Translations under genes and position numbers: made by a program
The notes under the pieces: generated by a model
Told to the model about the DNA's origin: nothing
The model's database searches: none
The model's input: only the letters and a program-made list of their open reading frames with translations
Source: Theristus sp. LFF4_11
Lineage: Eukaryota; Nematoda; Chromadorea; Monhysterida; Xyalidae
Direction of reading: 5' to 3'
DNA: 64,000 nt
NCBI GenBank assembly: GCA_030248135.1
Contig: JASANC010005767.1
Coordinates: 1-64,000, forward strand
Part shown: positions 24,864-35,200 of the stretch, one piece after another
Position numbering within the stretch: the stretch's first letter is position 1
Layout of the letters: each line of letters starts with the position of its first letter

Positions 24864-27816
24864 TCAAGGTTCATCAAGCATTTGCTTCGAAAATACTAAA
24901 AAGTGATGATCACATGCTTCGTATCGGTACCTGGTCAATTCAACAACACGCTCTTTCTTCCCAGTTGGGTCACTCGGGTCTTTTTCTGTTTTTCGATAAA
25001 CAGAAGCAATTTTTTGAACGTCCGCCTGAAAACACCGTGTTATACAATACTATATGTACGTGTTCAGCAAGGAATCACTGTGCGCAAACGGTCTGAGGAC
25101 ACAACCTGTAGATCGGCAGAGCATGCAACCTGCCAGCCGTTGGATGTCAGCGCTCCCACAATGACGCAGTAGAGGTGTCTGGCCAGGATGGCATCTGCGT
25201 TCTGCATGGGATTCCACAGTGTCCCTTTGATCGTGTACTCGACCGTCGACGAATGTTTTACTGAAGTCAATGAAGTCTGCTGAACATGAAACACCAATTC
25301 TCAACAATGGAAAGATACGCACATCAGAACGTGTCACCGTTAGTTTCTAGTACAAGTGAACTCTGCGCTCGTTACCAATGGACACTCGATTGTGGCGTGC
25401 ACGGTTGCATTCTGACAAAAAACGCATGCAACCTGTTTCAGCAATGGCGTCGTCGCCCAAGGTCGATTTGAGCAGTTGGTCGAGAAGTTTCTGCTGCTCG
25501 TGCTCCATTCTGACCAGCCACAGTTGCTCTTTGCCCACTGGTTGCACACCAACGTACTGGCGGGTTGTTGACGGGCCACTGCGAAACACGAAAACCTGCA
25601 GAAAATGCTCTCAGATAAAAACAGCGCACGTCAAAACAGGTGCAGACAAAAGCATACCGATTTATCGTTGATTTCCTGCGAAATGTCTGCTGTACACACC
25701 ATGTGCCAGCCGAACAAAGACAACTCCTCCAAAATTGAAAGAAAAAGAATTCGAACCTGCGAATAAAGTTTTCACGTGTTCATGTGCCCAATGCAAACAG
25801 TCAATCAATTTCGATGAGACAAACTTCAGTTATGGCGTTTCTAGAGGAATTATGCCACGGTTGATCCTTCAGCCGGAATACAATCGCCTGCAAGCAAAGT
25901 TTAACAACGATTTCTTTACTTGTTTTGATGGGTTGAAAACGTCCGTATCAAAATGTAGCGCAGTGGAAATAGAGTGCAGTGAGAAAAAGGCCGGACAAAA
26001 TTTCGGTAAATTATCCAAATAATAACGTCCTGGAAAAGTAACGATTTACCTCTTTGTCTTCATAGCTCTGCGGCGGTCGCATGCCCGCACTCCAAATCGA
26101 GTCGAGCTGTCTTTGAACAATGTCTTGGATTTCATCCGGGAATTTCAGCATCATCAGATCGCCCTCGTCACAGAGCGCCATGATCGCAAAGTGCACCTCT
26201 TCTGCTGCGGCGTTTTGCTCGCCGTTCACCGACTTTTCAGCACTGCTCTTGTTGATCAGATCATTGCCGCTTTTTGACTGATCAACCTGTAGAAGCTATC
26301 AAGAACGTGTTTGGATTAAAATTAAGGGCCATAAGAACGTTGAACTGAAACAGAATTTTAAATATGAGTGCGGACGAAGAGCGTTGACGGACATGCCGAA
26401 CAAACAGCGTATCCTGGGCACCATCCAAGCACGCATTCGCCAGCAACTTGTAGTTGTTCTTGTGCAACGCGCTCAGCATCTCGGTCAGCGCGTTGACACC
26501 GCCGACTCGCTGGAATGCAGTCAAACGATCACAAAATGGCTGGTGCGTTACATTGAGTTTCCATTGGGACGGTGTGGCCAAGCCAGCTGTACACCTGATT
26601 CATGTCAATCGGCTGCCAAGGCAAGTGGTCGATTGTGAACGTGACCGTTTTCGGCGCACCGTCGTCTTTCTCGGACGGCAGTTTCGCCTTCTCCTTCTCG
26701 ACTTTCATAGTGAGATGCTTTCGAATGGCACGTTCGGCGAGCGTTTGCAGCGTCTCACTGGCGTTCACCAGCTGCAGCGTTTGCTTGCCGGTGATGCGAA
26801 TGCACGTCACACCGTCGGCACCCTGCGTTTCGCAAACAAAGCACGCACATACGTAGCGCCGCTCAAAGCACACGCGCACCAAACCGAAACTCCGACCAAA
26901 CTCAAATTCCCTTGTCTGGGGTGTTTTGAAAAAAAAATCAAGCAATCCTAGACTTTGGAATATAAGTTTTTATGAACGAGTAACAAGCCATTGAATCTGT
27001 AGTAGTGTTGTATACCCATTCTGGATGGCCACGGCCGAATATCAATTCTGCTTCGTCGAGCGACAAGAAGAAATCCAGGGCAGTGAGTAAATGCCAGCCG
27101 ACTGCGCTGAGCTGCTGCAGCAGCTGCCCGAACAGTGCGAACGCGACCGGCTCCGACCAGAACACCTTTGCGCCGACGTAGTTCTTCAGGTGGATGCAGC
27201 GAACGGACTCGTGCGGCTTGCGCTCGTGCTCGACGCCACCTGCCGCAGAAACAATCAAGCCACGTGCGCAGTGCTGCGAATTAGGTGCATGGTGTCCAAC
27301 TTGCATAGTGGCCATGAGAAAATTTGCATTTTTGCTAGTTATAGTGTCCAAAACCTATTGAATGTGCCATAAATAACAATAAAGTTCAAAAATCATAACT
27401 TCTGGATCACCCTGTAACAGCATTATTTAAAACCCTATATTGGCCACTATGCATGTATATTAGCCACTATGTTATAGCTATTGGACACTTGTCCATAGGC
27501 ATTGGCCACTCTGCTATATGTCGTGGCCACTTTGGGATATGTTTTGGACACTATAGCTAGGCATTTTTCATGGCCACTCTGCACGTTGGCCACTATGCAC
27601 TTTACCCTTTTACCCAGTGCTGCAGCCGCCTCGCAACGCAATGTGCAGTGCACTCTCACCTGGCCAGTGGTTGTTGATCGTGTCGACAATGGTTTTCTCG
27701 ACACGACTGTCTGCGTGCAGCGCCGTGAACACGCCAAAGTTCTCATGGAATCGCAACGAGAACACGCCGAAGTTGTCGGGCAGTGGCTTCACTTGGTTCG
27801 CTAGCGTGTTGCCCAT
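24864..27816 (-). CDS. Unrecognised four-repeat protein C1 (534 aa)
   Basis: Family not recognised. Exons in coding order: 27660-27816, 27016-27239, 26595-26822, 26393-26509, 26050-26286, 25825-25887, 25658-25756, 25433-25595, 25106-25260, 24864-25025; the total is 1605 bp with no frame break. The start MGNT is an N-myristoylation-like signal; no signal peptide or membrane segment follows. The protein has four internal repeats. Each has a Trp (80, 196, 332, 445; contexts FWSE, PWQP, PWHN, LWNP), then an amphipathic leucine-rich stretch, then GW/NY (101, 223, 359, 472), then an Asp- or Ser-containing turn and a beta-like segment (GVTCIRITGKQTL, FAIMALCDEGDLMML, YVGVQPVGKEQLWLV, YEACDHHFLVFS). 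The Trp-to-GW/NY spacing is 21, 27, 27, 27. It reads as a soluble, possibly membrane-anchored repeat protein; no catalytic motif is evident. The paralogue C2 lies 1.1 kb upstream on the same strand. Confidence 0.82.
27290..27605. mobile_element. Inverted-repeat element in C1 intron 1
   Basis: Arms of about 55 bp, left near 27298-27360 (TGCATAGTGGCCATGA ... ATAGTGTCCAAAAC) and right near 27535-27590 in inverted form (TTTTGGACACTATAGCTAGG ... GGCCACTCTGCA). Between them are further copies of a GGCCACT[A/C/T] word. It fills most of the 420-bp first intron of C1. No coding capacity. Confidence 0.65.
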
Positions 27817-27819
27817 TTC

Positions 27820-28925
27820 TTGTGTTTCTTGTCGTCAGTTTTGTCGTTTCTTTTCCATTTTCTCGCTATTATTGTTCCGACTCTGTTGTATCAATATGCA
27901 GGCGTCATCGCAAAGATGTTTGAAGGGTGAGATTCGAACCGTCTCTGCTTTTCCGGACCAGCGCCTCGGACCACTTGACCACCGAGAACCATCTTTCCTT
28001 AGCCGTTGCGGAGATAACGGCTGAGGAGAGATGAGCCTCGGTGACCAAGTGGTTTGATCAGGAAAAGCAAGGACGTGGCTTGGAATCCCACTCGAGATTT
28101 CAAAACTTTCCAATGATCCCTGCAGCTCTTTCCAATGACCAAAACACAAAAAATGCCGCGCATAAAGCGATTTTCCAGAAACAAAGTTTAATTCTAATTG
28201 TTTATGGCATTCTGCGTAGGGTTGCCATTAACAGATTACACTCTTTTAAAACAAAAAACAACGGAAGAAAAGTAGCTGAGTTTCAGTCGTGTAGCTGTGC
28301 ACAAGACGTCATCAGCATGAAACATGAAACACTTTTGCCTCCACGTAAAAGTACAACGACACAGCATTAATTTTAATTAACTAATATTTACATAGCTCCA
28401 GTTTACTTGCATCGTGATGAAGCCGAGCGCTCTCATTAGTCATTCAATGCAGTGCAGCATTAATCGATGCATTGTATTGGATAACATGCAGTTCCATGTA
28501 GATTACAAAACGTTTTTTTCCAGCGACATGCGCTACGGCCGTCAGCTTTCATTCGGCAACACTGACATCCATGACGACATAAAGTCACCAGCACATGCAT
28601 GTGTACACTTTGTCTGGCGTTATCAATTACAACGTAAATGCTCGGATTAGGGTTCGCACTAGAGGGCACAGTCAGATTGAAGCTTTGAAATATGTTTCAC
28701 TGGTCTTTCTAATGCTGTATATCAGATATATGGTGTGAAGAATGTGACATTATCGTATGGCAATGTAGTTGACGACAGAACATAAAAGCAGATTCAATTC
28801 CGGGAAAGTACAAATTACATACGACGTGTCATAGTGTTTACAAATGAATGGTTAATAAAAACAATGGTTTGAAAGGCTGCAAACATTTTAAAAAGTGCTC
28901 GTGGTGTTGGCCGTCGCGACCGTAT
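27820..28925. other. Intergenic between C2 and C1
   Basis: Contains the tRNA-like inverted pair at 27920-28100 and otherwise no recognised gene. The C1 promoter should lie in the part nearest 27820; no motif can be called. Confidence 0.5.
27920..28100. repeat. Head-to-head pair of degenerate tRNA-like sequences
   Basis: On the minus strand about 27925-27995 holds an A-box-like GGTCAAGTGGTCCGAGG and a B-box-like GGTTCGAATCTC, with an anticodon-loop-like part between them. On the plus strand about 28030-28095 a related copy reads GGTGACCAAGTGG and TGGAATCCCAC. A short palindrome (TTAGCCGTTGCGGAGATAAC and its inverse) lies between them. Neither folds into a full cloverleaf with a plausible anticodon, so they are more likely tRNA pseudogenes or tRNA-derived SINE heads than working tRNAs. 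Confidence 0.5.
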
Positions 28926-31900
28926 TTATTCCGGTTTCGGTTCAGGTTCAGGCGCAATTGCTTGCAACACTTTTGTGGGGTCAGTTGCCTCTTCGACATC
29001 TTCCATTGGATTCAGTGACGTTTCTCGGGAGAATATCAAAAAATGGTGGTCGCATGCTTCCAGGTGCATTTTTGTGATTTCCACTTGTTTGCGTTTGGTC
29101 TTGCCGTTTTTGTCGACGTTGTTGCCATCCTTCTGCCATTCTTTGTACGTCACAGCAACACTTCGCGTGTCAGCCTGAAGGAGCGCGTTAGGTTAAAAAC
29201 AACAATGTAAAAAACTTGACAGATTTACAAATGATATTTGTGAGTGAGACGCGAGCGTGTGCTGGGCATGGCTTGAGCGGACAGCGATGCCAACGGCATT
29301 CTAGTGGAATCAACAGAGAGGCCAACGCTGCACATTGTTGTTTCGGCCTCTCACCAGGCCGCATGTCACATCAATCGAGCGTGTTTCGTTGCTTACCTGC
29401 ATATCTGCGGAGCACGTGACATACCATCCTTTTGACGTCAACGCAGACACAATGATTGACAGCACATGACGTGCCAGCAGGGCATCTGCGTTTTGCAGTG
29501 GATTCCATGGTTTGCCTTTGATTGTGTACTCCACTGTTGATTCTAAGTGCTCTGCAAGAAAATTCTATGCCATTCACAAATTTGGATCGTTTTCATTGCT
29601 CATTCAGTAAACAAGCGGGGTATGATATTAGTCAGGATTCAAGTTATAATCGTGCCCATTCGCGAGCGAAGCACTGCGTACATATCTAGGTACTTGTATT
29701 CATTTTCCCTGTGCATGAATGGATTGATTGCATTTTGGCTGTCGTTTTTCCATGTGTAATTTCTAACCTTTTTCTAAAATAGCATCTTCTCCCATTGAGA
29801 GCTTCAAGACCTTATCGACAATGTCGCACAGCTCTTCACTCATATTAATCAACCAAAGCCGGTCGTCGCCAACCGGCTGAATCCCAATGAACTGCTTCTC
29901 GGCTACGTTGGCGTCGAAGCGAAACACAAAAACCTGTAAAATTAGATAAAACGAGGTGCTTCAGTAAAACCAGTTTTCCAGTTTTCCAGTTTTCCAGTTT
30001 TCCAATTTTCCAGGTTTCCAGTTGGTCAGTTTTCCTGTTTACCACTTTTCCAGTATGCCAGTTTTCAAGTTTTCCAGTTTTCCAGTTTTTCTGTTTTCCT
30101 GTTTTCCTGTTTTCCAGTTTTCCAGTTTTCCAGTTTACCTGTTTTCCAGTTTTCCAGTTTTCCAATTTTCCAGTTTACCAGTTTTCCAGTTGTCCAGTTA
30201 ACTGGGCAACTGGAAAACTGGACATTGGGTAATCTGGCTACTGGATAACTGGTTACCTTGAGAACAGGCAAACTGGACAACTGGCCGGCCGCTTGTCCAG
30301 TTAACTGGGCAACTGTAAAACTAGTCCGGAAGTTAAAGCTACAAGTTTAAGCTAACCAAAAAAGCTACAAACTAGCTACAATTTAAAAAGTTTCGAAGTT
30401 GTAAAATTACAAAGTTTTGAAGTTAAATAAACGGAAATAAATAAATAGCGGAAAAAAACTGAACAACTGGTAAACTTGAAAACTGGCCAACTTGAAACTG
30501 TGAAACGTTTGCGCGCTAGCTTACGAACAACGCGCTTATTTAACTTCAAAACTTTGTAACTTTACAACTTCGAAATTTTTTAACTTTGCAAATTTGTAGC
30601 TTTTTTGGTTAGCTTAAACTTGTAGCGTTAACTTCCGGACTAGTTTTGCAGTTGCTCAGTTAACTGGACAAGCGGCCGGCCAGTTGTCCAGTTTGCTTGC
30701 TGTCTAGGTAGCCAGGTAGCCAGTTAGCCAAATAGCCAGATAACCAAATGTCCAGTTTTCCAGTTGCCCAGTTAACTGGACAACTGGAAAACTGGAAAAC
30801 TGGAAAACAGGTAAACTGGAAAACTGGAAAACTGGATAACTGGAAAACTGGAAATTGGAAAACTGGTAAACATGAAAACTGGAGAACTTGAAAACTGGCG
30901 AACTGGAAAAGTGGTAAACTGGAAAACTGGAAAACTGGAAAACTGGTTAACTGGTAAACTGGTAAACTGGCCAACCGGAAAACTGGTAAACTTAAAAACT
31001 GGCCAACTTGACAACTGGGAAACTGGAAAACTTCAGATCATCCAAGTGACGTCATCTGCATGCACAAAGTGACGTCACTTTCATACTCTGCAGTGACTTC
31101 ACAATCACTTGGCGTCACTTGACCAATCCGGTGCACATAACTTTTTAAAAATTGTAGAGACAATTTTTTACAGTGCGGGTTACCAAAACAGGAAACGAAA
31201 CGAACCGATTTGTCGTTAATTTCTTGAGAAATATCGGCCGTGCAAACGAGATGCCAGCCGACTTCCGACAGCGATGCAAGCAGGGACAGTAGCAACATTC
31301 GCACTTCGTGGGATGCTTGTTTACTCGCTTTCAACCAAGGGTGTTCGTTCAAGTGATACAGAACCACCTTGCGATTAAAAATCCACATCAGTAATTCAAC
31401 GTTTTTCAAAACTTTCCATAATAAAAAAATAACATTCATGTGTGCACTTCTTTTTGATCGTAGTCATCGGCATGAGTAGTGCCAGGACTCCACTGTTTAT
31501 CGAGAATTTCATACACAGTTTTGTGGACGTCGTCTGGAAACCTCAGCAGCAGCATGTCACCGGCATCGCACAGGCCTACCAAAGCAAACTGGTGGTTTTC
31601 ATTCGTTGTCTCCGAGTCGCTCTGAAAAAGCCCAATGATTGTCCTGCAACCTTTTATTGTTTATTTTTAATTATAAAACTCGGCATGATATATAACCTCA
31701 ACTGTCAGCAAACGAGACAAACGAATTTTTTAAAATAATCTTTTAATAAAAATTTTGAATTTTTAGCCACTCGACAACAAAACATTCAAAAAACAATAAA
31801 CAAACGTGACGAAAAAACATAGTATCCTGGGCGCCGTCAAGGCATGCTGGAACTACAAGTTCATAGTTGGCTTCATACAAGGCACTGAGCATCGAAGTCA

Positions 31901-32239
31901 ACGCATTCATACCGCCAAGTCTCTAAAATACCGCTTTTATGCAAATACTAAAAAAATTGCCACTTTCATCTGCGTCTTAGTAGACACCGGCCAACGTGGA
32001 TGAAAACGCAAGGTCCGTCATTTAGTTGGACTGGAAAATGGGGGGGGTTAGTTGTTTGGGTGGGGCCAATTTTTGGTTTTCTTTTTTTGCGGGGGGGGGC
32101 GTTTTTTTTTGTAAAAAAAAAAAAAATTTTCTTTTAATTTTTTTTTTTTTTTTTTGGCCGGTAGGCTATGTTAATATTTTTGTAGTGGGATATTCGTGTT
32201 GTAAGTTGGGGGGGGGGGGGGTGGGGGGGGTGGGGGGGT

Positions 32240-32283
<44 letters not shown>

Positions 32284-35200
32284 TTTTTTTTTTTATTTTA
32301 AAAAAAATATTTTTTGTTTTTTTTTTTGGGTTATCATGCGGATGCGCGAGCGAGCGTCAGCGAGCGGACAGCGCATCACGCATTATATGAGCCGTTATCC
32401 TCTCGCGCGCGTTTTTCAAATTTGCTCGCTTCCTCCAGCGAGCATAGTATAAGCCACAAACTTGGTTCTGTGCACACGAAACGAACACCCAAAGTTGTGC
32501 TTGGAGCCGCGAAAAAATTTTTATCCGACTACTTTTCATACGCTGTAGACACGAAAAACCTATTCTGAAAACAGTGTTACTTATTTTTCTATCTCTTTTT
32601 TTTTCCGGTATGTCATCAACATGTGTTCGCGCTTTCAGTTTTTACCTGCGACACGTTCACAGTCTAGCAAGAATGTTTCCTGGGGTAATTTCATCCGTAG
32701 ATTTGGAAAAATGGGTTAATTTTTTGCCCCGACCACTTTTTTGGGTAAAAATTTGGGCATTTTTAAAAGTTCGCAGCGTTTTCACCGGGTTTCAAGTGTT
32801 CGCCCTTTCAATTTTTAGCTGGGACACGTTCACAGTTGAAGAAAAATGTTTCCTAGGGTAATTTCATCCGTAGATTTGGAAAAATGAGTTAATTTTTTGC
32901 CCCGACCCCTTTTTGGGGTAAAAATTGGGCTTTTTTGAAAGTTCGCAGGGTTGTCACCTGGTTTTAAGTGTTCGCCCTTTCAATTTTTAGCTGGGACACT
33001 TTCACAGTTGAACAAGAATTTTTCCTCGGGTAAATTCATCCGTAGATTCTGAAAATTTAGTTTATTTTTTGCCCGGGCATTATTTGGGTCAAAATTGTGC
33101 ATTTTTTGAAAATTCGTAGCATTTTGACTGGGTATCATTTTTTCAGTCTTACAAATTTTGTCTGAGCTACGAAAAATAGCAGAAATGTTTAGTCCGTAGG
33201 AATTCAATACGCTGATCACGGATTTTGGGATAGTTTTCTTACGTGAGCAACTCTAGATGCTGAATCGTGACGATTTCGGGCGAATCGGCCGTGGAAGTTG
33301 GCGAAATCGGTCCAGAAACGAAAAACAAAAAAAGGGTGTTTTCCAGGGTAATTCAATGCGCTGATCACGAATTTTGGGTTAGTTTTCTTACGCGAGCAAC
33401 TCTAGATGCTGAATCGTGACGATTTCGGGCGAATCGGCCGTGGAAATTGGCGAAATCGGTCCAGAAACGAAAAACAAGAAAAGGGTGTTTTCCAGGGTAA
33501 TTCAATGCGCTGATCACGAATTTTGGGTTAGTTTTCTTACGTGAGCAACTCTAGATGCTGAATCGTGACGATTTCGGGCGAATCGGCCGTGGAAGTTGGC
33601 GAAATCGGTCCAGAAACGAAAAACAAGAAAAGGGTGTTTTCCAGGGTAATTCAATGCGCTGATCACGAATTTTGGGTTAGTTTTCTTACGTGAGCAACTC
33701 TAGACGCTGAATCGTGACGATTTCGGGCGAATCGGGCGTGGAAGTTGGCGAAATCGGTCCAGAAACGAAAAACAAGAAAAGCGTGTTTTCCAGGGTAATT
33801 CAATGCGCTGATCACGGATTTTGGGTTAGTTTTCTTACGTGAGCAACTCTAGATGCTGAATCGTGACGATTTCGGGCGAATCGGCCGTGGAAGTTGGCGA
33901 AATCGGTCCAGAAACGAAAAACAAGAAAAGGGTGTTTTCCAGGGTATTTCAATGCGCTTATAACAAAATTTGGGTTAGTTTTCTTACGTGAGCAACTCTA
34001 GACGCTGAATCGTGACGATTTCGGGCGAATCGGGCGTGGAAGTTGGCGAAATCGGTCCAGAAACGAAAAACAAGAAAATGGTGTTTTCCAGGGTAATTCA
34101 ATGCGCTGATCACGGATTTTGGGTTAGTTTTCTTACGTGAGCAACTCTAGATGTTGAATCGTGACGATTTCGGGCGAATCGGCCGTGGAAGTTGGCGAAA
34201 TCGGTCCAGAAACGAAAAACAAGAAAAGGGTGTTTTCCAGGGTAATTCAATGCGCTGATCACGGATTTTGGGTTAGTTTTCTTACGTGAGCAACTCTAGA
34301 TGCTGAATCGTGACGATTTCGGGCGAATCGGCCGTGGAAGTTGGCGAAATCGGTCCAGAAACGAAAAACAAGAAAAGGGTGTTTTCCAGGGTAATTCAAT
34401 GCGCTGATCACGAATTTTGGGTTAGTTTTCTTACGTGAGCAATTCTAGATGCTGAATCGTGACGATTTCGGGCGAATCGGCCGTGGAAGTTGGCGAAATT
34501 GGTCCAGGAACGAAAAACAAGAAAAGGGTGTTTTCCAGGGTAATTCAATCCGCTGATCACGAATTTTGGGTTAGTTTTCTTATGTGAGCAACTTTAGATA
34601 CTGAATCGTGACGATTTCGGGCGAATCGGCCGTGGAAATTGGCGAAATCGGTCCAGAAATGAAAAACGAGAAAACGGTTTTTCCAGGGTAATTCAATGTG
34701 CTGATCACGGATTTTGGGTTAGTTTTCTTGTATGAGCAACTCTAGATACTGAATCGTGACGATTTATGGTGAATCGGCCGTGGAATTTAGCGAAACCGGT
34801 CCAGAAATGAAAAACAAGAAAACGGTGTTTTCCATGGTAATTCATTACGCCGATCACGGCTTTTGGGTCAGTTTTTCTTTTGTGAGCGATTCTAGGTACT
34901 GAATCGTGACGATTTTGGGGAATCGGCCGTAGAAATGGCATAGGAGAAATCGGCCTAAAAAACGAAAAATGAAAAACCTAAGTTGACCGGGGTTTAGAAG
35001 AATGTGTGACCAACGAATTGTGATTTTGGTCCGACCTTCGGGGCTTATGTAAAAGTCAGAATATTATCTAAAAATGCGTGAGACGCATATAAAAGAAGGA
35101 ATATGGCCTTGTGTAAGCAGTGAAAGACTTGGCTCGACAACGCTTTTCAAGTCTCTGATGTGGTACACACGGATACAAGTACATAAGGGTCATATTTTTG

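Noticed and set aside
29845..31014. Long repetitive open frames rich in WKTGKLEN or FSSFPVFQ on opposite strands
   Set aside because: They are translations of the 10-bp tandem repeat in the foldback arms; mirrored frames arise from the palindrome.
32100..32330. Open frame across the G/T runs
   Set aside because: Low-complexity sequence, likely poor consensus; no coding evidence.
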